The translations under genes were made by a program, and so were the position numbers. Shown here one piece after another: positions 1 through 12,100 of a stretch of DNA of 19,934 nt (position 1 is the stretch's first letter; the number at the start of each line of letters is the position of its first letter). The notes beneath the pieces were generated by a model that saw only the letters and a program-made list of their open reading frames with translations, had not been told where the DNA came from and ran no database searches. The stretch lies in contig CAKVCP010000034.1 in the NCBI GenBank assembly GCA_934725735.1, forward strand, positions 1 to 19,934, read 5' to 3'. The stretch is from an uncultured Thermoguttaceae bacterium. Lineage in GTDB: Bacteria; Planctomycetota; Planctomycetia; Pirellulales; Thermoguttaceae.

Positions 1-108
1 GTATAGTCGAACTGTTCGGCGTAGGCGATCGCTTCGCGCAACGAAATCTTTCCGTCATACGGATCGACAACGTCGAGTTCGGTATCGACGACGACCGACG
101 CAGAGTCG
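1..108 (-). repeat. CSLREA head of module I (cut by window edge)
   Basis: DPYDGKISLREAIAYAEQFDY ends at about residue 4944, and the window stops there. At least one more module is therefore expected beyond position 1. Confidence 0.85.
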
Positions 109-3100
109 GCATAGAGGCTCTCGAAGCACCCGATATCGACCGTGCCGTTCTTGACGCGCGGATTGCCGTGCAAGTCGACTTCCGGATCGGCGTGGGTCAG
201 GGCTAACGTCATGAGGTAATCGTTATTACCGCGGTTGGTCGCCCACGAGGAGGAACCGAGGCGATAATCGCCCTTCGAGGCGTTCACGAAGAGCTCGCTC
301 GAACTGTAGGTAATGCAGTCGCTACCGTAAATCGCCTGACGATAACCAGGATTATTTTGGGAAATACGTCGAGTGAAACCGTTGGTGACAATCGAGTTGT
401 AAGCGCGCGCCGTACCGCCGTAATAGACGCCGCCGATGATCGTCGTGTTGTAAATGTGCGCCAAACCGCCCTGATCGCTATCGTTATCCCAAACGCGGAT
501 CGACGTGCCGAAACCTTCCATCAAGCAGTTATGCGTGGTCAGAATGGAGACCGGCATGACGTTGATACCGACGATATCATGGTTTCCAACCAGTCTGACG
601 TTACGAATATCAAGATGGATCGGGTAGTATACGGGAACGCTTGGAGCGGCGGTTCCGAGGATCTGGAACATTGCGATAGGCGTCTGCTCCTTATCGCTAA
701 GCGTGTATTTCGTGGCGTTCTCGCCGGAAAGCGCGGGATCGATACCGCCCTCAATCCTCGATCCGTCGATCGTGATTCCGCCAAGACCCGAGAGGCTCGA
801 CGCGTCGATCAAGTAGTCGAAGACTGAGTAAGACACAGACGTTCTATCGAAATACAACGACGAGTTGAGGTAAATCGTACCGCCCGCAAGGCTCTTGTCG
901 AAGGTAATCGGCGAGTAGTAGACGTTGCCATAGACGCTCGAATTATTCATCGCGTTGGACGAATTATAAGAGCTGTCGTCAACGCTGCCGCAACTCGCGG
1001 CATAGACGTTATCGCTCACGTTGGCGACGGCTTCGCGCAAGGAGATGAGTCCGTCGTACGGATCGACGATATCGTCGAGGGTCGTAACGATCGTCGAACG
1101 TTCCTCGCGCGTCACTTGATACGCGCCGGGACTGACGACGCCGACGATATAGGTTCCGTTAAGGTCGCTAGCGCCAGGATAGACATACGCGTAGGAGCCA
1201 GTATTCTTTACCGCGCTATGCGTCAGGCTGAGACGGAAGTCGTTGTTCGCGACACTGTTGAATCCAGGATCAACGGCGTTGTCAAAACCGTAACCGATCG
1301 TCGAATTAGTCGAGTAAGCGCGGAGCTTGGCGGCGTCCGTCGCGGAACCGGCGCTGCCGATTACCGAGTAAGCGAGGAAGTAATCGCCCATCAGCTCGAC
1401 GTCGCGCGTCACCGTACCGACTTCGGAAGCCTGATTCTGAGCGACGATCGTGTTGTAGAGGTTGACGGTGGAACCAGCAATCGAATAGACGCCGGGTCCA
1501 TACAACGCGGTGTTCTTCGTAATCGTCACGTTGTAAAGATCCAATTTTCCAGTTGAACCCATGTAGACGCCGCCGCCGTAAGCCGCCGACTCGCATCCGT
1601 AGATCAAGACGCTTTGCAACGTCGCGTCGCCGCTGTTGATCGTGACGCCAGCGCCGAGGTGCGAGCTCTCGCCGTTCGCGATAATCAACCTTGAGACTCG
1701 GACTTCGCCGTCCGACTGGATAACGAGACCGGCGCCGGCATGTCCGGCGTCAATCGTCGAACCGCTACCGTAAAGGGTGATCGGGCTGTTAATCGTCAGC
1801 GAACCGAGGGTGGAGTCGACCGCGATTTCATAAGCAGACTTGCAGACGACCGAGATATTCTCATAACCGTAGCGATAGAGATCGTCGGCAAGAGCCAGAG
1901 CTTCGCGCATGGAGGTCACGCCGTCGTTCGAATCGACGACGTCGCGCTTCGTCGTGACGGTAATCGTCACGTCGCGTCCAGCCGCGTTCGTGATCGGCGT
2001 GTCTTTCGCCTGCTGATTTTCGAAGGCGCCCATATCGACCGTCGTGTAGTAGATGCGGCGATTTCCTTCGATATCGAACGAATCGTAGGTGCCGTTGATC
2101 GAGTTCTGCGCGAAATAGGAATTATCCCCTGAATTCGTCGCCAAGGAGTTGTTCGTCAGGTGATAATCGCCGTTATCGGCGTCGACGAAGAGGTCGTTGA
2201 CCGCTTCGGAGAGGTCGTTCGTCGCGGAGCCGATGAAGGAACCGTAACCGGAAGTCTGCGCGCTCAACGAATCGGAACGTTCAACGATCGAACGCATGAC
2301 GACGACGCCCGCGACCGTCTCATAGACGTACTCGGTAGTGTACGAAATCGTCACGTCGAGAGTCCGATCAAAACGAGTGACGTCGTTTTCCACAGAGTAA
2401 CTCTTAATGCGAACGGTCGCGGATTTGATCGGATAATCCACCGTGACGCCGTTCTCCGTGTAGGAGAAGGTCGTCTGAGTCGCCAACTCCGCTTGCAACT
2501 CAGCCGCGATCTCTCGGAGTCTATCATTCACGTAGTTGTCGGTAGCGACATAGTTATTGAAACCATTTTCAACCGTGTAGTTGCATCGAGCCAAGGTTCC
2601 CGTCGACGAGATTATGATGTAATCGGCGCTTTCCGTGGCGACAATCTTATCGCCGTTGGCGAAGTTGACGAGAGCGCCAGTCGGCGAACCAAGTCGGAAT
2701 TCGCCGTCAACGTAGTAGACGTTTTCGGTCATACCAGTTTCAACGCTAGTCCAAAGGGTCTGAGCGCCTTCGGCGAAGTCCGTATCAAAAATCACGCCTC
2801 CGCTGTACCACTTGCCGTCTACGTACTCGAGTTCGACGTCCTCGTTCATCTGGAGGACGGAGTCAACCTGCAAGTAAGACGTAGCCATTCCGACTGTATA
2901 AACCCAATAAGAACCGTCAAAGTAAACGTTCACGCCGCGAAATACAGCCGTCATACCTTCTGTCGGCACAATCTGGACAGACGCGTCGTCGTACTGACGG
3001 ACGTTCTGATAAATTTGAGAATCGCGCTTCGTCGTAGTCATCGAGAAGGCTTTTTCGTCGCCCTTAAAGACGTCCTGCGCGTCGGAATTATCGCTGAGGA

Positions 3101-6100
3101 TACTTCTCGCAACGATGGTGTTCAGGAGCGTCAGGCGGCCCTTCTCGCTGTAAATCGCCGCGCCGGTTTCCTCGTCGGTAGAGAGCCCGACGTTATCGAC
3201 GACGGTGCAGTTGACGAGCGACGCAAGCGCCGTGTCGCTGTTCTCGTTGACGTAGATCGCGGAACCGGAAACAGCCGCCGTATCGGTGATGAGCGAGTTG
3301 TAGAGGGCGATCGAACCCTGACGCACGTAGATCGCGCCGCCTTGCTCGACGGTCGGGACGGCGTCGTTACGACGACGTTCCGTATAACGATTCGTGAGCG
3401 TTACGCCGTTGACGACCGTGTCGCCGGTGTTGATATAAATAATGCTCTGGTCGCCGGCTTCGTCGGAGTTCGTGATCGTCAACCCCTTAACGTTGTTCGT
3501 GAGGCCGTCGATCGTCACGCTCTGGGAAATGACGAGGCTCGAATCCAAGTAGATCGTACCGCCAGAGAGGCGTTCGGCGAAGGTGATCGTGCTCGCCAGA
3601 CCGTAGTTGTTGGCGTAGCTGACAGCTTCGCGGAGGGAGATGAGGCCGTCGTATTCGTCGACGACGTCGTCTAACGTCGTGACCATGAGGCTCGGGATCT
3701 CTTTCGGGCCAAGGGGCGATTCGTACGCGCCGATATCGACGAGCGTGCCGACGATGCGGACGTTTCCGTCGACGTCGAAGGAAGGCACGGCGCCGTTAGG
3801 CAACTTGATCTTCGTGGAGTCGCCGCCGTTGACAGCGACGGAGACGACGTCGTTCTCGTCGCGACCGAGGGAGAAGTCGTTATTTTCGACGTCGACGAAG
3901 CAAGGATCGACCGGATCGCTCGCCGTTCCGACGTAACCTCCGTAGAAGTCATACTGACGCGCAAAGGCCGCGCTCGCCGCTCCGATGAGGGAGGTTCCGA
4001 TTTCGCCGACATTGGCGATCGAGACGTCGAGACCGGCTTCGCCGTTGACGGTGTTCTTCGCGATGAGCATGTTGTAGAGGTTCATCGCGCTGCCGCGACT
4101 CCAGACGCCGCCGTACGCGCCGGTCGCGTTGTTGTTGGCGACCGTGCAGTTAATCAGCGTCATCACATTCGCGCTCGGATCGTCGAGAACCGCGTTCGCG
4201 TTCGAGGCGACGCCCGCGCCGTACATCGCTTCGTTGCCGTAGATCGAGCAACTAATCAACGTCGCTTTGCCGGTCTGATGATACACGCCGCCGCCGTAAG
4301 AAGCGTTTCCGCCCGTAATCTTCAAACCGGAGATAGTGATCGTGTCGGCAACGGTATCGGCGACGCCGTTGAGGATGAGGACGGGACATTCTTCTTCGGC
4401 AAACTCAGCGGTCAAGGTAATGGCGCTGCTGAGATAGGTCGCGTCGATCGTCAAGCACTTCGTAATTTCGAGAGAGCTTTGAAGTTCGATCGTTCCCCCT
4501 GCGAGGCTCGGGTCGAAGGTAATGTTGCGGTCGACAACCGTTGTCTTACCGTCGACGTAGAAGGAAGAACCGGCGTATTCGACGGCTTCGCGGAGCGAAA
4601 TTAAACCGTCGAAGGGATCGACGACGTCTTCGAGGGTCGTAACGACGACGCTCGGAGCTTCAGCGGCGATCTGATATTCGTAAGCGCCGATATCGACGGT
4701 GCCGCCGACGATACGATCGTTGCCGAGATAATCGACGTTCACAGCGGAGGTGTTGCCCGCCGCGCGAAGGATCGACGCGTAGTATCCGGGATAACCGACG
4801 AGGCGGTTCGAACCGGCGTTGACGGCGATAGAGTTCGGATCGAGCTCGAAGTTGAGCGTTCCGGCGGACTTGAAGCCAGGATCGACAGGCGAATCCTCAA
4901 CGCCAAAGATGTTGCCGTTGGCGCCGCCGAAGGTTTCGGCGTCGTTCGCGGTCGAAATACCGACGATGCTCGCCGTCGAACTGAGCTTACCGAGGACGTA
5001 AACGTCGTAATTATCGGCGGCAGAACCGTTTTCGACGGCATTCTGGGCGACGATCGAGTTCTGGAGCGAAACGGTTCCGTAAGCGTAGACGCCGGGGACG
5101 CTAGGCGCGTCGTTCTTCGCGATCGTCGTATTGAGCATCGTGATGGAGCCTGCGGTGGAGTAGATCGCGCCGCCCGCTTCTTCCGCTTCATTGTCGTAAA
5201 TGACGACGTTAGTGAGTTCGATCTGACCGCCAGTCTGGTATATCGCGCCGCCGCGCGTCGCGGAACCGCCGGTCAACGAGACGTTCACAAGCTTGAGCTT
5301 GCCGCTCGCCACGTTGAAGAGTCGATCGTCGGAGCCAACGAGGGTCAAACCGCCGGGAACGCCGGACGCGTCGATCACGATATTGGAGTGGACGTCGATC
5401 GCGCCAAGGAGGGAGTTGAGCTGGATCTCGGCGGAACCGATGAAATCTTCGCCCAAATCAAAGGTGATCGGAGTACCGAACTGTTCGGCGATCGTCAACG
5501 CTTCGCGCAAGGAGATGAAGCCGTCGGTTTGGTCGATCGTGTCGGCGAGGGTCGTCACGACAGTCGAAGGCACGTCGCGATACTGAGATTCGAAAGCGCC
5601 CATATCAACGACGGAACCGACGATACGCTCGTTAGCGTTCAAGTCGAACTTGAGACGGACGCCGTCGGGCCCGTACGCATACTGATTGACGCCGCTGTTA
5701 ATCGCAAGAGACGCCGAGCTGAGGGTGTAATCCCCCGCTTCGAAGTTTGTGAAGAGCGGATCGACCGGGTTGGACGCGACGCCGACGATATTGCCGTTGA
5801 CGCCGTTGCGGGAGGACCACGGATCCATCGAGCCGATAAGGTTGGCGGTCGCTTCGAAGTTGGTGGCGTAAACGTCGACGTTCTGCGCGCCGCCGTTCTT
5901 AGCGACGATCGAGTTCGCCATGACGACAAGGCCGTCGATCGCGAAGACGCCGCCGTAAACAGCCGCCGTATTCGCGGTAATCGTCGTGTTATAGATATAC
6001 GTCTGACCGCCGACCATGCACATCGCGCCGCCGTAACCCTTCTTGGTTCCCGCGCTGTTGCCAGTGATCAAGGAGTCGATGACGTAAAGGACGCCGCCTT

Positions 6101-9100
6101 CTTGATAGATCGCGCCGCCGTTGCGTTCGGCAACGTTGTCCTTAACGACGGAGTCGACGATGGAGACAGAGCCGCCGCGTACTAGGATAGCGCCGCCGTT
6201 GACGTTCGCAGCGCTCGAGTGCGCGTTTGCGAATGTAAGGCCGTACATCTCGACGTCCGCGCCGTTCGTGAAGATGAAGAGCGGAGCGTTGGAGGCGGAG
6301 CCGTCGATCGTGATATCGCGATACTGCGTCTGCCCCAGGTCGTTCGTATAGGCGGAGGTGATCGTCACGGCGCAATCGACGACGATCGTTTGCAGATCGG
6401 CGTCAAGAGTAACGACGGCGGAATCGGAGAGCGCGAAGAGGTCGTTCGAGAAGGTGACCGTGCGTTCTTCAACCGTCTTGCCGTAGGAGGCGTAACGAAT
6501 CGCTTCACGCAGCGAAACGAGCCCGTCGGTTGGATCGACGATATCTTCGAGAGTCGTGACGACAGTCGAGAAGTCTTCGATCGCCAAATTGGCGGAGTAC
6601 GCGCCGACGTCGACGCCGGTATCCGTCAAGCGAGAGTTGCCTGCGTAATCGACAGTAATCGCCGTCTTCTTGCCGGTGAAGCTGGTATAGTAGTTGTATT
6701 CGACCGATCCGCCGTTGATCGCGATGGAACTTCCGGAAAGACGCAGGTTCCATTGAGTCCAATCGGCGCTCTTGTCGAAGTCGTTGAAGTTTGGAGCGTA
6801 GTGGAGATTCGTCGCCGCAATCGTCTGGAGAGAGCGATCAACCATGCAGTATTGAACGTCGGCGACGTTCTTCAAGTTGAGGTCGTAACCGCCGTTGTCG
6901 CCGATGATCGAGTTGTAAACCTTGACTTCGCCGGCGATGGAAGTCACGCCGCCTTGGTAGTTGCCGACGATCGTGTTGCCGACGAGTTCCATCGTACCGC
7001 CCGAGATGAGGACGGCGTAGGTTCCCGATTTAGAGGATTCGTCGCCGTTCGCGAGGATCAAAGAGCTGACGACGGAGGTCGCGCCCCTCGACAAGATCGC
7101 CGATGAGTTGTAAGCGACGTTATCCGCGATAAGAGCGCGATTAACAAGGAGATTTCCGACAGTGTAGATCGCCGCGCCGCCGAGTTCCGCGACGTTCGAC
7201 TGCAACTTCGCGTTCGTAATCGTGAGAGTTCCGACGTTGTAGACCGCGCCGCCGCTTTCGGACGCTTCGTTGCCGACGAAGGCGGAGTTCACGACGTTAG
7301 CGACCCCTTCGTTATATAGGCCAGCGCCGACGGTCGCCGTATTGTTCGAAATTTCGGACGACTTCGAGATCGTTAAGGTTCCGACGTTGTAGACCGCGCC
7401 GCCGCGATCGGCGTTCGCGTTCTGGATCGACGAACCGGCAAGGGTCGCGGAACCCGCGTTGTAGATCGCGCCATACTGCGATTCGACGCCGTCGATCGTG
7501 ACGCCGGTAACGGTAAGCGTTCCTTCGTTGTAGATCGCGCCGCCGCGGTCGCCGCTCACGCCTTCGATCGTCGAGACTTTCGTCGTCGATTCCAGCTCGA
7601 CGCGTCCGAGGTTGTAGATCGCGCCGCCGTCGCCAGTCGACTGAGCGTTCTGAATCGTGAAGTCCTTCAAGCGAAGATTCGTGTTTTCAGCGACGTAGAT
7701 CGCGCCGCCTTCGTCGGAGGCGCCGTTCAGGAGCGTGACGCCGCTGATATTCACGAACGCGGTCGGATTCGTCTCGCGATACGCGTCGACAGTGAAGACG
7801 CGGCTTTCGCCGTTCGCGTCGATCGTCAGACCGGCGTTGAGAGTCGCGTCGAGAGTGATAGCGCGTTCGATGGAGAGGGCGCCCTTTTCGAGGAGAATCG
7901 TGCCCGATTCCAGTCCCTTCGCAAAGGTGATCGACGTTCCGAGGGTCACTTCCTCAGTCACAGTCAAACCGGACTTGAAGGAACGAACGACGCCGTTTTC
8001 GTCGGTAAGCTTCGCGCCTTCTTCAAGCTGAGCCTGAGAGAAGGTGGAACGCTGATAGGTGATATTCGCGCCGGTGGGGGCGACCATCTTGGTGTTGACC
8101 GGCACTTTGACCTCCACGCCGTCGACGTCGGTGAAGACGCCGTCGATCAAGGTCAGAACCGCTCCGGACGCGTAGAGAACGACCGTTTCCTTTCCAACCG
8201 TCTCGGTGATATCTTGCGCCAAGGTATACTTGCCGTTTTCGATTTCAACGGAACGGGTCGTGACGATAGAGCCTTCTTCGCCCAAGCTACCGTCGGCTTC
8301 GACAAAGTTAAAGGACGTGCCGTCGACGAGCATGAAGGTCGCGTCGAAAGTCGAGGTCGTCGTCTGGTTGCTCGTGTCGGTCGTCGTGACGTTGAGGGTC
8401 GCGGTGAAGGCGTTCTTGCCGTTGTAAGTGAGGACGTAAGTTCCTTCGTCGAAGGTCGCGACGGGAGTCGACGCGCTAATCGCCGCAGCGGTGAGTTTGA
8501 CGGAGATCTGCTGTCCCATCATGAAGGTCGTCGTCGCGCCTTGCGAGAGCGTCCCCTCTTCGCCGGTCTCAAGAAAGATCGTCGAACCAATCTCGACCGG
8601 AATACCGGAAGCGAGGAGAAGCTTCGTGCCGACGACGGTCGCCTTGGAGCCGTTCGTCAGGGTCACGACGTCCCCTTCTTCAAGCTGGACGGAATTTCCC
8701 TTCGCGTCGGTCATGAAGACGCCTGGGGTCTCGTAATATTGTCCCTGCTGAATCGCCGAAACGCCGTCAAAAGAGATCAATTTGCCATTGGAGACGACAT
8801 ACTTGACGCCGTTTTCGTCAAAGACGACGTCCCCTTCCTTCAACAGCGAGTCGACGTTGTAGGTCGTGCCCGCGTAAGCGATCGCTTCGCGCAAGGAGAT
8901 TTCGCCGTCGGTCGCGTCGACGATATCGTCCAAAATCGTCACGACGGTCGACGGAGTTTCGCGATCTTCCAGCGCGACGGTATATTCATAGGCGCCCGCG
9001 TCGACAGTACCTGCGACGCCGATACGTTCTTCGCCGGCAAGGTCGTAGGCGATCACGACGCCGCCGCTGAGTTTCACGGCGGAGTTCTGACCGATATCGA

Positions 9101-12100
9101 GGGCTTCGGACGTCTTGGTCAAACGATAATCGCCGTTTTCAGCGTCGACGAAACCAGGATCCGCGTCGCCGACGACGTTCGTCGCGTCATAGGTCAAGTT
9201 CGAGAGATCGGCGTCGTTGAGGGCGACGATCGTATTCTTCAAGGTCGTTGCGCCTTTGCCGCCGACAAGGAGTCCGGTCGTCTCGTTGTTGACGATCGTG
9301 TCGTTGACGAGAAGGAGAGAACCGTTGTTTTCAATGATCGGCTGATCCTGAACGCTAGAATCGGCGACGAGGCAGTTCGCCAACTCAAGGGAAGCGCCTT
9401 CGTCGACGACGATCGCGGAATCGCCCGCGTTCGTAAGCTTGAGACCGACGATCGTCGTCGTATTAGAGCCGGTCACGCGAATCAAGGAGCGTACGTCGGA
9501 ACCGCTGAGAGCGATTGGATTAGCCATGCCGGATCCAACGACGGCGCCGCCGTTCGCAAAGACGATCGGGCCGGCAGTCGCGTTCAGTTCAAGCGTCTGA
9601 CCCTCGAGAGACTCGTCGAAGATCACCTTGTTGATCGTCTCGGTCTGAGCAAGCTCGACGACCTTAGAGATAGCGATCGGTTCGCCGTTGAGGTAGAGAC
9701 CGGTCAAACGGGTATAAGGAACTTCGCCGACGAAGAGACGGTATTCTTGGCCGACTTTCTTGACGGTGACTTCGCGTCCTTCGCCTTCCGCCGCAGCGGT
9801 GGAGAGAACGTCGCCGTCGTTGAGCTCGAAGACCGAAGTTTCGCCGTCGACCGTCACGGAACCGACGAGCTTGAATTCAAGATCGTTGACCGCCAAATCT
9901 TTGCTGTCGACGAGGGCGACCTTGCCGTCTCCCCAATCTTCGGCGGTCCAGGTCACGCCTTGGCCCGCGCGAGAGAAATCAAGGAGAGTCGTTTCGGTCT
10001 GGAGCTGGCAAGCTTCGGCGGTGCGGAACGCGCCGTTGGCATAAACGAGTTCAACGTCTTCAGCGACGTAACCGACGCTCGTTCCAATCGTCACGACGGA
10101 ACCGGCGCTGAGCGTGAAGGTCGCGTTATCTTCGACGGCGACCGTATTTTCAAGCTGAACGCCCATGAGCGCGGCGGCTTCGCGCAAGGAGATCTTTCCG
10201 TCGTGCGCGTCGACGCAGTCGACGGTCGTAGTCACGACGATCGCGCCCTTTTCAAGCCATTCGTCGTTGAAGGCGTCCGCTTCGTTCCACAGACCGCTCA
10301 TGAGGACGGTCTCGGCCTCGGAATTGCTCGCGAGGGACGCGCCGACAGAGTAAAGCTGAACGCTTTCGTCCGCCTTAATAGCGGCGAAGAGTTCTTCGAA
10401 GGAGACGCGTCCGTCGGAGATTTCAGGAATCTCGACCTCGACGCCAGGTTTCGCGTTCTTCGCTTCTTCTTCGGCGAGTTCGACGTCTTCGGCGGTCACG
10501 GGTCGGAGATACTTCTCCATGGCGTCGACGAGCGCGCGGTTGAAGACGCTACGGTTTCCTAGACCGGAGGGAGAAATCAGATTCTCGTCGTCGCCGGAAG
10601 TAAGGACGGTCGTCTGCGCGACGCGTTCGGAACCGCCGTTGACCTTCGAAGTCGTGAGGGATTCGATGAAAGGCGCGTAATTGATACCGGTAGACTCGGC
10701 GTCGGCGGAGATTTGACCCGCGTCCAGGACGAACTGCTTCGAACCAGCGGCGATTTTTTCGACCGCTTTGAGAAGATCGGAACTCGAGATGAATTCGTTA
10801 CGGACGGAACCGCACGTCTTGAGGTATCCTACTTCCTGGCTACCGATGACGGCGGAGGATCCAGAACCGGCGAAGTAGAAGACGAAAACGTCGTTGTCGT
10901 CGGAGTCTTCAGCGACCTGCGCGAGCGCTTCGAGGACGGCGTCACGCGTCGCGTCGGCGTTGACGAGCGTCGTGATATTGCTTTCCGCCCACTGAGGATC
11001 TTGGAGAAGCGCTTCGCGGAACGCTTTCGCGTCGTTGACGGGCGCGACCAAGTCCGCCGCAGAGCCGGGATAATCGGCGACGCCGACGATGACGGCGCGG
11101 TAGACCGTTTCATTGACGAACGCGTCGGTCTTCTTCGTAACGATCGCGGTGAGAGGATCGTCTTCCACGAAGAAGTTGGAGACCGTCATACGGAATTCAT
11201 ATTCCGTGTCGGACGAAAGGCCCGCGATCTTGCAGGAAGTAACGGAAGGCTTGAAGGAGCCCGCTTCGACCCATTCGGAGGTTCCCTCTGCGCGGTATTC
11301 GATCTTAACGCGCGAGACGTAGTCGTCGACGGGGACGCGCCATTTGAGGGTCGCGACGGAGTTCAAGACCGTGACGGAGTCTTCGGTGAAGTATTCGAGC
11401 GGGTCGGTCGGAAGGACGTCGCCGGACTTCGTGAAGCCGCCAAGGGTCAGGGAGTAACGATTCGCCGAGCCGTTGAACCCGGAGACGCAGATGAAGTAGT
11501 TGCCGTCGGTGATATCGAGGTTCGAGAAGGAGACGCGTTCCTGGAGGCCGACGCCTTTGCTGCTCTGAACTAACTCGAGAGTATAGGCGCCCTGTTCGTA
11601 CGCTTCCTCAAAGGAGAGCGTATCGTCGGTCAAGACGGCGCGATAGAGATAGAGATCGAGGTCGCCCAAGTTGCCCTTGACGTCGAGGCCTTCGAGGGAA
11701 TCCGACATATCGATCTGAACGAACGCGTCTTTGTAGTTCGGAACCGCGTCGTTATCGCTCTGCTTAAGGTTGAAGCGGAACCAATCGGAGATATAGGCGC
11801 CGACTTCATTCGTTTCGCCCGTGATGACGAGATTTTCGATGACGCGCTGATAACGAATTTCGCCGTTTTCGGTCTCGTAAGCGGTCAGATTGTCGATGTT
11901 GGCGTAACCGAGATCAGGATTCGTGTCTTCAGGATTATCGTTGCCGAGGACGTCGGCAAGGCTTCCATTCGGAGCAAAAGCGTCTTCGCTCAGATCGTTC
12001 ACCGTGAAGAACATCGAGGAGAAGTTGTTGTCGACGGTATATTCGAGAACGCCCGCAACGCCGTCTTTGACAGCGTAAGCGCCGTCGATATTCACTTCAT

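Noticed and set aside
7130..7730. Repeated gttgtagatcgcgccgcc-like strings that could suggest a CRISPR or DNA tandem repeat
   Set aside because: The spacing is irregular, the copies differ, and the strings encode the GGAIYN rung on the minus strand. They are coding repeats.
8214..10562. Plus-strand open frame of 782 codons, with similar ones at 2160-3674 and 13143-14693
   Set aside because: They are in exact antisense register with the giant gene. They stay open because that gene rarely uses the codons TTA, CTA and TCA. Their translations are Arg/Asp/Val-rich with no domain, and the minus strand has clear domains throughout.
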